A stretch of DNA of 64,000 nt from Cylindrodendrum hubeiense (lineage: Eukaryota > Ascomycota > Sordariomycetes > Hypocreales > Nectriaceae). The stretch spans positions 1 through 64,000 of the forward strand of contig JAANBB010000082.1 in assembly GCA_014621425.1 (NCBI GenBank), given 5' to 3'. Position numbers and translations under genes: made by a program. Each line of letters starts with the position of its first letter. Position 1 is the stretch's first letter. The notes below the pieces were generated by a model. The model had not been told where the DNA came from and made no database searches. It saw only the letters and a list, made by a program, of their open reading frames with translations. Below are positions 47,796 to 58,471 of this stretch, in pieces.

Positions 47796-48615
47796 ATGAT
47801 GATTATTGAAGCAAAGCGTGATATGACGAATGGAAAATAATGAAATGACTTAATACAATTGCCAAAATAGGCCTCATGTCTCGATTCCAATGTCCCACCA
47901 CTTTGATCCCGTGATTTTGTATAGAAGCATGCATGTTTTACTGCGAAGCTCGTTACCACGTGAGCGGAGTGTTTCCACCACAACCTGCAGTTGACCAAAC
48001 CAGACAGACGTACGTCAATTGAGTTTGCCGACCTTCTTAGCCGTGATGAGGGGACGGTGATGAAGGCAAGAGTCCCCAATTTGATCAAGTGCAGGAAATC
48101 TATCTTCAGCCGCCCGGTGGCTGCCATTCTCCGGGGAGCCTCCACCATTATAACATCCGATCCCCAATTAATTGAACCAATAATTGAGCCAATTGACAAT
48201 ACTACTCAGACTTATCCCCGGAATTATGCACGGATCAAGTTGTCCATCTGTCGAGATCTGCGGGGTTTCTCCCCCACCTCGGGACCCAAACGCCTCGTTC
48301 TGGAACATCCGGAGCGGAACCCACTTCTTTTCGGGTTTTCCGACAGATCACCAGACGAATCCTCCGTGCCCCATTTTATTGCCCCGGATTGAGAGTGGTC
48401 ATCTTCCCCATTATGGCGAAGCCTCCTGGGGATGCAGGCCTGGATAGCCGCGTAGCCTCCGCTTACGAAGACCGGATGGTTCGTCGAATTTCGGATTTGC
48501 CGGACGCTACGCAACATCCCTTCCATATCTTGAGGCCAAATGTATAATATAGTCAGTCTAAGGCCTTCGAGAGCCGAGTCAATCCCCAGCTAACTATTCT
48601 AAGCCTGTAAACACA
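47796..48615. other. Intergenic region upstream of FAD monooxygenase
   Basis: 820 bp. CAATTGA/AATTGAG motifs recur around 48165-48200. No gene seen. Confidence 0.45.
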
Positions 48616-50100
48616 ATGCAGCACCACGCCAAATCACCAGTGTCACTAGACATTATTGTCGTCGGAGCTGGACTGAGTGGCCTCGCATCGGCCATTTCAT
48701 GTGCTCTCTCTGGACACAGTGTCACTATCATTGAGTCTACCGAGGAACTTTCTGAAGTCGGCGCTGGTCTGCAAGTAACGCCCAATTCGTCTCGCCTTCT
48801 GCAGCAATGGGGCCTACCCGACAAGCTCTGGGAGACGGCGGCTGAGCCGACATATCTCGCCGTCCACAAATACACCGGCCAAACTCTAGCCATGGAGGAG
48901 AACTTCGACAAAAAGATGCGCGTCAAGTACGGAGCCCCTTTTATCGACATCCACCGCGTTGACCTCCAACTCTCCATGTTCGATCGGGCCAAGGATCTTG
49001 GCGTCAAATTCCACTTCGGCGAAAAGGTCGACAATATCGACTTCAACATCCCTCAAATCACCACCAAGTCAGGCTTTACCGCCAACGCAAACTTGATCAT
49101 TGCCGCCGATGGTATTTGGTCTGCATGCCGCAACAACTTCTTAGGGACCAAGGACCAACCGAAGCCAACTGGAGACTTGGCATACCGCATTGTTCTGACC
49201 CTAGACCAGATCCAGGACCCAGAGCTTCGAGAATGGGTCAAGAACCCATCAGTCCACTTCTGGATCGGCCCCGGAGCGCACGCAGTTGGCTACTCACTCC
49301 GTGACGGAGAAATGTACAATATTGTTTTGCTGGTACCAGATGACCTCCCAGAAGGTGTAAGCCGACAAGCTGGGTCTGTGGAAGAGATTAGAGAGCTGTT
49401 CAAGGATTGGGATCCAATCCTGACCAAATTTCTCAACTTTGTAGAGAGTGTCGATAAGTGGAGATTGATGCACAGTAAGATCTTGCCACTTGATACCTTT
49501 TTGATCAGGTCACTAATTTCATCAATAGGGAACGAGTTGCCTTCGTGGGTAAATGATAAGAGGAACTTCGTGTTCGTTGGAGATGCCTGTCACCCTATGC
49601 TCCCGTACCTTGCACAAGGAGCAAACTCTGCCGTGGAGGATGGTGCAGTACTGGGCCTTCTATTAGGTCGTATTCAATCAAAATCGCAGTTACCCCAGGC
49701 CCTCATGCTATACGAGCGCCTTCGCAAGACGAGAGGTGAGGCGATCGTCAAGGAGACCTTCAAGCAGGTAAGTCTTGCTGAGAGTTTACTATTGAGAATA
49801 CATTCTGACGTGACTTGGCACCAGCGAGCATCTTTCCATATGATGAACGGCCCTGAACAAGAAGCTCGAGATGAGCTATTCTTGTCCCAACTTGGAGGGG
49901 AGCTCAAGGGACCATTCCCCAGCCGATGGACTTGCCCAGATGTCCAGCCTTGGCTGTACGGATATGACGCATATAACGAGGTTGAAGAGGTTCTAAAGAA
50001 GGAACCCTTCAAAGAGAACAAACGGTTGGTCCACCCCGGTCCCAAAGTTATTTATGGTCAGGTTGCTAAAATTCGTGATGTCGTGGTGCTAGTGGCTTGA
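48616..50100 (+). CDS. FAD-dependent aromatic monooxygenase (salicylate hydroxylase-like)
   Basis: Predicted 457-aa class A flavoprotein monooxygenase, NAD(P)H-dependent. Exons 48616..49474, 49529..49767 and 49825..50100. Both introns are multiples of three and would be read through as spurious residues; removing them restores WRLMHRNELPSWV and KETFKQRASFH, which fit the family. Motifs: the FAD-binding GAGLSGLASAI, the DG loop (IIAADGIWSACRN) and the GD motif FVFVGDACHPMLPYLAQGANSAVEDGAVLG. The family decarboxylates and hydroxylates salicylate or hydroxylates related phenolic acids; the substrate here is not determinable. A short-chain dehydrogenase 0.9 kb downstream on the other strand could act in the same pathway, but no shared promoter supports it. 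Confidence 0.92.
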   Translation: MQHHAKSPVSLDIIVVGAGLSGLASAISCALSGHSVTIIESTEELSEVGAGLQVTPNSSRLLQQWGLPDKLWETAAEPTYLAVHKYTGQTLAMEENFDKKMRVKYGAPFIDIHRVDLQLSMFDRAKDLGVKFHFGEKVDNIDFNIPQITTKSGFTANANLIIAADGIWSACRNNFLGTKDQPKPTGDLAYRIVLTLDQIQDPELREWVKNPSVHFWIGPGAHAVGYSLRDGEMYNIVLLVPDDLPEGVSRQAGSVEEIRELFKDWDPILTKFLNFVESVDKWRLMHSKILPLDTFLIRSLISSIGNELPSWVNDKRNFVFVGDACHPMLPYLAQGANSAVEDGAVLGLLLGRIQSKSQLPQALMLYERLRKTRGEAIVKETFKQVSLAESLLLRIHSDVTWHQRASFHMMNGPEQEARDELFLSQLGGELKGPFPSRWTCPDVQPWLYGYDAYNEVEEVLKKEPFKENKRLVHPGPKVIYGQVAKIRDVVVLVA

Positions 50101-50978
50101 TCTCTCGATTCTTTGCCTACTTCGGAATCGCTTTCTGAGAACCGAAGTCGCAGGGAGTTTGTATAATACATAAACTCAATTTTATGGAAATATTTGCAAT
50201 ACCCAAGCTCCGTTATTTTCCTGAATCACCCTCTTCAGCTATCTATTCCAGTCTTGAGATTCGTTGTCGATGTGTTTCTGAAATCGACGCTTGCAGCATC
50301 GGCGCATATACGGTTGCATATCCTGATATTTGCCCTCATTTACCATGTTTTTTCCACGATGTTCTGCTGTTACTAGGGCACTTACTAGGCGTTGCTTGGG
50401 CTTCCAAGCCGCCCGCATATTCGACATCAGTTTGCTAGTCTATATGCCGATATCGTCCTAGGGGATGTCATAGCAATCAAACTCAAGTCTACAATGCAAA
50501 TCAAATAGAGAATTGCCATGCATCAAGACAAAATTCTCTGATAAGATTCAATCAAATGTGACAGCAACTGACTACCAGAATCTTGACCCGAACAATAACA
50601 AAATTCTGTACCTCAACAAATTTATCAAAAAGTAAATCCCTTTTCCCCTAATCATCATCTCACACGATCATTCCTTCTGGGCAAACTCACAGTTTAAGTG
50701 TTTGTCAATGAATGTGTCTATGTGAATGCATTTGTGATCGAGTTAGTTGGAAGGATCGAGGATGAGCTCTTGACGGCTTGGTCATATATGAGGAGCGATA
50801 TTTAGGGTAGAGATATGCAGACGTCGCATTTTAATATCTTGTTTTCTTCTGTAAATCCTTCGCTTGCTTTTTGCACTCGATACTTGGTCAACGGACTACT
50901 AAAGGAGATAAACACAATCAGGGTTTCATTCCCTTAGTCTCAATTTTGAGCTACCTATCTCTTCATCACAACCGTCGA
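50101..50978. other. Convergent 3' region
   Basis: 878 bp between the monooxygenase stop and the dehydrogenase stop. No gene seen. Confidence 0.5.
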
Positions 50979-51957
50979 CTAAGCGGCGGGTGAAATATCT
51001 GTGCTCTTTGCCAACTCTTCCCATTCACTACAAATCTTGAGCGTCTCCTCGCACTTGGCCTTGATTCTACCCAAACTATCCGATCCGAGTGGCACACGTA
51101 GCGGCACTGTCCGGCCTGCTGCGGCTCCCGTTCCCTTTACGAGGTCAATCATGCGCGCAACACCCTTCTCCGAGTCGCCTGGTTCGTTGCCAATAGTGGC
51201 GGCCTCAACTTGTCGTACAGCGGTATTAAATTGTGCATAGTCGGGGGCGCGAGGCTCGACATGAAGGATATTGTTGAAAGCTTTCGTGCGGAAGTAGCCA
51301 GGCTCGACGATTAGCACCCGAAGACCGGGAGAGAATATGGCAAGCTCTTTAGCAAGGCACTCAAGCGCCCCTGGAAGGTTAAGTTAATTAATAGACGTTG
51401 AAGTAGGGCATTTGTTTTGGGCAATTCATACCTTCAAGGGCAAACTTGCTAGAGCAGTAGGCAGCAGCGCTGGGGTCACCATGCCAAGCGGCCTGGGAGC
51501 TGATGTAAAGGAGCGTGCCCTTGCCTTTAGCCCGAAGCTTGGGTAGAATAGCACGGGTAATATTCATAGGCCCATGGAAGTTGGTTTTCAAAGAACTTTC
51601 GAGGTCTTGCTGCCTACACAGAGGTCAGTCAGTTCGCCACACATGTAAATAAATGCTGTTGTAATCTTACGTCAATTCCTCAATAGCGCCGCTGAGAATA
51701 TAACCAGCGTTGTTCACAACAACGTCGATGCCACCAGGGTACACCTCCCAGGCTTCGTCGATTTTGGCCTGGATGACGTCCGGGGGTAGAGTAACATCCA
51801 AATCGAGAATGGTTGCTCCAATATCCTTCAGATGGGCAAGTCTCGTGTCTGCGCTACGACCAGTCGCAATGACATTGTCACCTGCTGCGCGGAGCTGGCG
51901 AACAAAGAGCTCACCAAAACCACTGGTGCAGCCGGTAATCAGCCAAGTGAGAGTCAT
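50979..51957 (-). CDS. Classical short-chain dehydrogenase/reductase
   Basis: Predicted 286-aa NAD(P)-dependent oxidoreductase. Exons 51957..51671, 51613..51432 and 51370..50979. The nucleotide motif is TGCTSGFGE (residues 8-16); NNAG stabilises the central sheet; the catalytic Ser is in LLYISSQAA and the YxxxK pair is in AYCSSKFALEG. After the motif comes VLIVEPGYFRT, typical of the retinol dehydrogenase-like fungal group. The Arg after the second strand (ATGRSADTRL) suggests NADP preference. Length is normal. Substrate unknown. Confidence 0.93.
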
Positions 51958-53663
51958 ATTGGAACGTTATTTCGGGTCTGATAAAGTAATCTCTTAAGTT
52001 GATAAGATTGAAGCTTGGGATACTGTGAGTATTTGGCTCCAATGGGAAGGGGGTGAGATGTAGAAATGGATGGTGAATTGAGTGGAAGCTGCCCTGCATT
52101 GGGTGGCAAACTGATGATGCGGGGGCTAAGCCAGCGGATGGGTCTGATGTAACCCTGTAATGCTGTACGGATTGCCCTGAGTCCGGCTGTGTAGGCGTGA
52201 GCAAGGCCGACGTTGTTGGCTGTGCAGGTTGTTGGTAAGACGGGCTGGTGGGGTGGAGGCAGGATCTATGCCCCTGATTTTTTGACTTCGTACTCGCACT
52301 CTCATACCCCGGCTTCTTGTTGCAATGAAGCTCAGCGCGGCATATACTACATTTATGGTAATCTGATCGTTAAAGAGTGGAGAAAGGTTTAAGTGGAGGT
52401 CAATGTATCTTCCCCGATTTCTTTTCGCTCGCCTGTTCCTTATGTGACTGAGGTTGGTTTCTTGTTGTATGCCCTGAGTTGCCCTCACCTACCCTGCATC
52501 CCCTCAGTCCCCTCCATCCCACTGCACTGATGATTATTCAACTACAAAATCTAGTCCAGAGCTTTGAGCAACCACAAGGCAAGTGAAGAGTTTACGAGTT
52601 ATATTTTTTTTTAAAAAAAAAGTTATTGGATCAAGAAGTAGTCGTAAAATCTTTACGGTGAGGCCGATGTTAGTTATTTGACACCCAATATTCATTATGT
52701 CGGTTTGCTGGGTTTATCCCCAAATGGATACAGTCAACATAGTTGTGCATGCACATGTGCTTTTTCAGCAGGCCCCTACTATATACTATATTGCCGTCCC
52801 CGTTAGAAAACGGAGATACTGCCGCTGGCAAACGGAGCTATCGCCGGTGGAAAACGCAAGGGCTGTCATGATATGGTATATTGTTTTTCATAGCTTAGTT
52901 ATTTCAGCTATGAAGCCGTTTACGTCATGGCGATCCGTGAGCATATTCTTATACCTTGCATCTAAAACATCAGTTATCCTAGCTTCCTCTATAATTGCGG
53001 TCCTTATGGCACATACATTTCAAATACTCCGCAGAAAGTGACTAAGGTGGCTACGAGACCAAGCTTTTCACTAGGCCACACTACCTAGAAAAATAGGTTA
53101 GTCCATGGGTTGGGCAGGGTAAAAGTGGGCACTCCCAGCCTCCAGATTTATTCACTCGAATCTACGGAGTACAGATTATTCGTGGTGAAATCATGTGCCC
53201 CTCTCTTCCTTGAGAGGGGGTTTGGGGGCCAATCTCTCTCCCTCTGACCAGGGTCAGAATATCGGTATATCGGATAATTATGTAAATCCCTTCTCAATCC
53301 AACAGGGCCTAATTGCATACCCGGCAGTTCCCTCCTGTTCCTGCCTGTTCCTGTTCGCCTTGTCAGGCGACGTGACAACGTCGCACACAACTTCACTGTC
53401 GAAGCAGGGCAAACACATCGTGATGCAACTGCCCCCGGTCCGGCGCAGCTTGCTTTCATAGTCGCAGCGCTTCTGTACTGATTATTAAGTCCATTCAATT
53501 GATCTCACCCTATGACAGTGTCGCCACCTTCGCCTCCTTCTCTGTCGTTGAAGGGGAGTGGTGAGGATGTTGAATTTAGCAGCTTCGAAACGAGCGCCAT
53601 GATAATAAAGGTAACTGTCGATCCCAGTCTTAATTCACTCAACGTCTCGCATTTCTCACAGTC
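51958..53663. other. Gene-poor intergenic region
   Basis: 1.7 kb. ORFs at 52697..53041 and 53148..53498 have no recognisable family. An ATG at 53512 opens a short coding stretch that may be an upstream exon of the CorA-like gene, but its junction is awkward (TCA TGA follows the natural acceptor). Confidence 0.4.
52604..52621. repeat. T9A9 perfect palindrome
   Basis: Nine T followed by nine A in the intergenic region between the dehydrogenase and the CorA-like gene. Such dA:dT tracts commonly exclude nucleosomes; no gene starts close by. Confidence 0.7.
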
Positions 53664-55216
53664 ATGAAGAGGAATGGATGGAAAATCCCCGCCCCGATTC
53701 AATGGCAGTCACAAGACGAAGATGGCGCGGAATATTTCATCAAGTCTCCTCCGCAGGTTGGTTATTTCCATCTCGAGCTTCTAGAAATCTCATCTCACAA
53801 GCCCCAAGCGAGACAAACGGAAACTCTTGGACAAGAATCGCTTCAGGTTGTTGTACGTGAAGCCATGAAAGCTACTCCAATAGATTCGTAAACTAACTTT
53901 CAGCAAGGCACGCTCGTTGCTCACGGGTAGACCAACTCACCGATTTAGCGCCCCTCATCGAAACTGCCACAGATCATGGCTGGACTGGTGACCGATTCAA
54001 ATTCTTCGTCAAAAATAGCACAACAGGCTCGGCGGTGCTTGAGTCAAAAGAGAACATTAGTAAGCATCAATACTTAGTTGGAATAGACTCTCCGATGATA
54101 TAGAAGCTAATATATTATTGTAGGCTTCATTGCACAAGCACCAACCGATGACGACTATCCCTACTTTTGCGTCTCAGTGGCTGATAAATACTCCAATGGA
54201 TACCAGAGAGATGCGGACTGGGTATCCCTCGTCTTCACAGGCCCTGATCTTCCCAGAGATAAAGTGGAATCATTACTGGGCAGTGAAAACTTCCCCCACG
54301 ACTACCCGGAGCTCCGGTACCTAGACTTCATGCTTTTACCGATTGTTCTCCTGCGCTGGCAGGTGGAGCAGATAACGGCCGAGCTCAACTTCATCAAGGC
54401 CAGAATCATGAAGCAAGATATTATCCTCTTATCCTCGACCATCGAAAATGCGAGAGACATCAGGAATAACGTTTTCGGAATGCGACGAAACCATGTCATG
54501 CTCCAGCGCCGATGGACGTTTGCCCGCGAACTGGCAGATAACTTAATCCGATGCTTTGGCAAAATCGAGAAGCGCAATAGCACCGAGAATAATCCGATCA
54601 AATACTCTGGTGGTCTTCGGGATACGGTCCAGGCGCAGGACGATATTCTTAAAATTCTGCTACACGACTTAGACACGACACTCTCAAGGATACAGGCCCA
54701 ACAAACAACCGTGAGCAAACCCAGAGCTTAAGTTTATTACGAGATGACACTAATTCAATGACAGATCGATAATCTAATTAGTATAACGGTACGTGTGCTT
54801 GCACCGGTGCCGCTTTGAATTAACAATATGGACATTTATATTAACATGACGATATTAGATTGCAAGGAATTCTCAAATATCAGCAGAAGAAGGTCTTCGT
54901 GACAGCAGATCAATGAAAACGATTGCCGTCGTTACTCTCGTTTTTCTACCTGGTACATTCGTTGCAGTAAGAAACCGGACATCCAGTCAACTTGTGCAAA
55001 TCCCGGCTAATGAGTACCTCACAGTCCATTTTCAGTATGTCAATGTTCGATTGGGAAGCAGGTCGAAAAGAAGGGGAGGTAGTCTCAGCCAAGTGGTTAT
55101 GGGTATTTTTCACAATTGCCGGTCCTTTAACCCTACTGGTATTGTTGTCGTGGATATGGTGGCACAGACGGTCAGAAAGGAAACACAAAGAGAAAGAGGA
55201 CGACAAAATGGCATGA
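53664..55216 (+). CDS. CorA-like fungal membrane protein with two C-terminal TM helices
   Basis: Predicted 419 aa. Exons 53664..53856, 53904..54059, 54124..54710, 54765..54788, 54859..54966 and 55025..55216, all in phase. The N-terminal half is a soluble alpha/beta domain; from about residue 190 a long helix (RWQVEQITAELNFIKARI) leads to DSRSMKTIAVVTLVFLPGTFVASIFSMSMFDW, the fungal CorA-like signature where the usual magnesium-selective GMN is absent. The last TM is WLWVFFTIAGPLTLLVLLSWIWW, followed by a basic tail (HRRSERKHKEKED). Ion transport is possible but not established for this group, which is often found in heterokaryon-incompatibility-like loci. The 5' end is the weak part: a 53512 start or other first exons are possible, and the 53857..53903 intron uses a GTGAAG donor. 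It lies 427 bp upstream of the RyR-domain protein, same strand. Confidence 0.75.
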
Positions 55217-55643
55217 TAGGACGCTGAAAACAACTACATTGTGATCCAGCTACGGGTTGAATCTCAGCGATCTACTTCGTCGCAATTCTAATTACGAGCA
55301 GACTGTTTCTTGCTTGTTTAATATCAGTAATTTTGCTCTGACTGGATCACAAACACCGCGACGATTTGACAGAATCTTGGGCTATATCCCCGAGCACAGG
55401 TTGGGCTGGAAGACAAAAAGCTCGGAAAACGGCACAGGCAGAGCCGTACTGTTGGTTCCCTGGCTCTACGGCCTACCAGCATATATCCATATGCAATATG
55501 CAGGGTGTACTTTCGACATTGGCGCCGCAAGCTCCAGGCTGCCTTAGATCTTGCCTTTACGCGCCCAATCGCACGTTGAGTACAACTCAACACCATGAAC
55601 AGCCGTCAACCAAGCCTGCTAAGGTCCAACCTAATTAACTCAA
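55217..55643. other. Spacer between CorA-like and RyR-domain genes
   Basis: 427 bp, same-strand spacer. No separate gene seen; probably 3'UTR plus promoter of the next gene. Confidence 0.45.
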
Positions 55644-58190
55644 ATGACAAGACACGTCGTCATTTCCGGTGATGCTCCAGCCCAGCTCTTCCTACTTCCG
55701 AGAGCTGCTGGCGCCATCGATGCGGGCGGAGGCACCCAGAGCTTCAGCGCGCATCGGCTCCACGGCGGTGCTGGTCTCATTGCCGAGTTGCTACAGGACA
55801 CTGGTTATTCAGACCACGTAGCACGCGTCCACAACCCTACCTTTGCTGAATCGGCAGAGAACCCCATTCAGTCAATTGTTGAGCTGGATACTCACAACAT
55901 ACCTGGTCACAACGGCATCGCTTTCAGATTTAAGAGCACAAAGCATATCAGTCCTAGTCCAAGATGGCTAGCTCCTACGCCACCACTTCCATCAAACGAC
56001 CATGACACCATCTCTATATGGGTTCTACAAGATGCAGGACCAGGATCATGTTTCACAGACTCCGACACTAAAAACGCCGTCACACAGTTCAAAAAATCCC
56101 GTCCACGCTTCATCATCTACCACATGTTACGTCCTCTATGCGCTGGGAAGTTATGGGATACTTTGCGCCGCGGGCCATACATCGACAAGACTACACGGGA
56201 TCCTGAGCAGGTCATTGTCATTATCAGTGCCGATGACCTTCGCGCCGAGGGTATCGAGCTATCCTATGGGCTCTCCTGGGAGAAGACATGCGAGGATTTC
56301 GTGGAAAAACTTGGCTCCTCTGGAAAACTAGTCACACTAGTTACGTGTGCCCACCTGGTTGTAAGATTCGGCTTGGACGGTGTCATTTACCACCGTGGAC
56401 TGCAGGCAGCGAAGCCGTTTCTGACATTCGATCCGGAATGTGTCGAAGGCGAGTTTTGCCGAAAAACTCTTGGATCTGTCCCGGGCGTAGCTGAGGCGTT
56501 TGTTGCGGGGTTTTCAAAAGGGCTCATTGAGTCAAACGATCTCAGCATCGAACAGGGAATTAAATACGGCATGTGGGCCGCGAGACGGCTCTCACGCCAA
56601 GGTCTTACAGTGAAAGACCCTGAAGGTTCCGATCCTTCGATCTATCAGACCCCGGTGATTATGGATGGCCTTGGTCACAACAAAAAAGACGATGAGTTGT
56701 TATCATTATCGATTCCTTCAGATTCGATCGCCAGTGGCAGTGAACATAGTTGGTCTCTCATCGACCACCTCGTCGGAGATCCTGCTGAGGTTGCGCGTCG
56801 GATTGTCAAAGACGGGATCGCATCTCCTGAAACTCGGGTCCCGTTGACATACTTTGGCGACCTAGTTCTATTCGACCGCCAAGAAATCGAATTGTGTCGG
56901 AACCTCTTTAACTTCTTGAAACTGTACTTGTCTTCGCCCAAGACAAAGCCACTGAGCATTGCGTTATGCGGTCCAAGGGGTGCCGGGAAGGCCTTCGCGG
57001 CGCTCCAGGTTGCTCAGAGCGCTGCAAAAGGTCAGAAGGTCAAGCAGCTGCGATTTGATCTCTCTCAATATACATCTCCGGATGACTTGTTGGCGGCTTT
57101 CCATTCGGTCAGAGACTGCGCCCTTGAAGGAAACGTTCCACTGGTTTACTTTAGCGGCTTCGATGGGACTTTCGACGGGTCTCAGTTAGGCTGGTTGCCT
57201 CATCTTCTTCCAGCAATGATGGGAGGAAATTTCTCCGATCATGGCGTCAGCAGGCCCATTGGCCCTGCTATTTTCTTCTTCGGGACCACCGTGTTCAGGA
57301 GCTATGATGAGCTCCAGCGTCGAGCAACATTGGACACGACAAGAAGCACTCGGTTACAAGATTTCCTCGGCTGTTTGCATGGCTTTGTCAACGTACTCGG
57401 ACCGAATCGTGTCGATTACGGCGAAGGGGTTGATAGATTATACCCCGTCCGGCGTGCCGTCATCCTTCGTTCATTTCTTGAGAAAAGAGAGCCGAATCTC
57501 AAAACTGGAGAGAAAATCGGCATTGATGACAGCGTACTAAATAGTTTGCTTCTCGTGCCTACTTACAGGCAGGGCATCAGGTCTCTGAAAACGATCATTG
57601 CTATGAGCAGGGTTGACGGACACCGCAGCTTCGAGCGGGCTGCCTTGCCACCTCCAGCTCAGTTGGACATTCACGTTGACTATACCGATTTCATTATACA
57701 TATGAGTGGTATCCCACTTCCCGACCGCGTTATCGAAAAAATTGCAGTGAAACTGCACGAGACCTATCTCGAAGCTCGGGCCGTGGCAACTCCAGATGAC
57801 CTGAGCGACCTCATCCCATGGGGGCGACTAAGTGAGGAATTGAAGGAGTCATCCAGGGCCCACGCCAACTCTATATCCCAAAAGCTTCGTCATATTTCAT
57901 GTTACCTCTCGGAGAAGCAGGGGACTCGTGAACCCACTGTGGAATTCACTCACGACCAAGTCGAAATATTAGCCGAGGTCGAGCACGATAGATGGAACTC
58001 GGAGCGACTGCAAAATCAGTGGGGATTTGGAGAACGAGATCCGGGAAAGAGGAAAAGTCCATTTTTGATCCCTTGGGACGACCTTGAGCGGAAGTGGCAG
58101 GATATCGACCGTGCCATGGTCGCCGCCTATCCATCCATCATGAGAAGTCTCGATGGTTACGCGATTTACCCTATGGGTCCGAAGAACTAG
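55644..58190 (+). CDS. PfkB-like / P-loop ATPase / RyR-domain fusion protein
   Basis: Predicted 848 aa in a single exon. Three parts can be seen. (1) Residues 1-320 resemble a ribokinase/PfkB fold: opening strand HVVISGDAPAQ, HGGAGLIAELL, strand LVVRFGLDGVIYHRG, and VPGVAEAFVAGFSKGLI, which aligns with the catalytic GAGDAF motif but has Glu for the catalytic Asp, so kinase activity is doubtful and a nucleotide- or nucleoside-sensing role is possible. (2) Residues 400-700 form a P-loop NTPase: Walker A GPRGAGKAFA (443-452), hydrophobic Walker B-like PLVYFSGFD (499-507). (3) Residues 765-845 are a RyR domain: AEVEHDRWNSER (EHDRW at 780-784), then SPFLIPWDDL and DRAMVAAYPSIMRSLDGY. RyR domains repeat in ryanodine receptors and occur fused to ATPases in bacteria. 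No signal peptide or membrane segment. Function unknown; absence of introns fits ancient horizontal acquisition. Confidence 0.8.
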   Translation: MTRHVVISGDAPAQLFLLPRAAGAIDAGGGTQSFSAHRLHGGAGLIAELLQDTGYSDHVARVHNPTFAESAENPIQSIVELDTHNIPGHNGIAFRFKSTKHISPSPRWLAPTPPLPSNDHDTISIWVLQDAGPGSCFTDSDTKNAVTQFKKSRPRFIIYHMLRPLCAGKLWDTLRRGPYIDKTTRDPEQVIVIISADDLRAEGIELSYGLSWEKTCEDFVEKLGSSGKLVTLVTCAHLVVRFGLDGVIYHRGLQAAKPFLTFDPECVEGEFCRKTLGSVPGVAEAFVAGFSKGLIESNDLSIEQGIKYGMWAARRLSRQGLTVKDPEGSDPSIYQTPVIMDGLGHNKKDDELLSLSIPSDSIASGSEHSWSLIDHLVGDPAEVARRIVKDGIASPETRVPLTYFGDLVLFDRQEIELCRNLFNFLKLYLSSPKTKPLSIALCGPRGAGKAFAALQVAQSAAKGQKVKQLRFDLSQYTSPDDLLAAFHSVRDCALEGNVPLVYFSGFDGTFDGSQLGWLPHLLPAMMGGNFSDHGVSRPIGPAIFFFGTTVFRSYDELQRRATLDTTRSTRLQDFLGCLHGFVNVLGPNRVDYGEGVDRLYPVRRAVILRSFLEKREPNLKTGEKIGIDDSVLNSLLLVPTYRQGIRSLKTIIAMSRVDGHRSFERAALPPPAQLDIHVDYTDFIIHMSGIPLPDRVIEKIAVKLHETYLEARAVATPDDLSDLIPWGRLSEELKESSRAHANSISQKLRHISCYLSEKQGTREPTVEFTHDQVEILAEVEHDRWNSERLQNQWGFGERDPGKRKSPFLIPWDDLERKWQDIDRAMVAAYPSIMRSLDGYAIYPMGPKN

Positions 58191-58471
58191 GCGGATAGCC
58201 TTAATGTAATTTCTTTTATGTAGTCTGTAAAAAGATGTCATAGAACATGTCTTGTGGGAGTTGTGTTTAAAACACCTGACCCAACACATAGAAGCGGAGC
58301 TTCGTACATCATCTTTCTCTTCTTCGTCCCATTTGCCTCTTTGTCTCAAGAGTACATGGGAGTGTATACGTACATCCGTGTCGTATATGAAACATATCAT
58401 GCCAGTTGACCCGGCGACCCAATAAAACTCCCGGGGATATGCAGTAGCGCCGTTATTCTAGGACGAGGAGA
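58191..58471. other. Convergent 3' region
   Basis: 281 bp between the RyR-domain stop and the GPI12-like stop. No gene seen. Confidence 0.45.

Noticed and set aside
52697..53041. 114-codon ORF, possible decayed mobile element
   Set aside because: No terminal repeats, target duplication or transposase motif could be seen.
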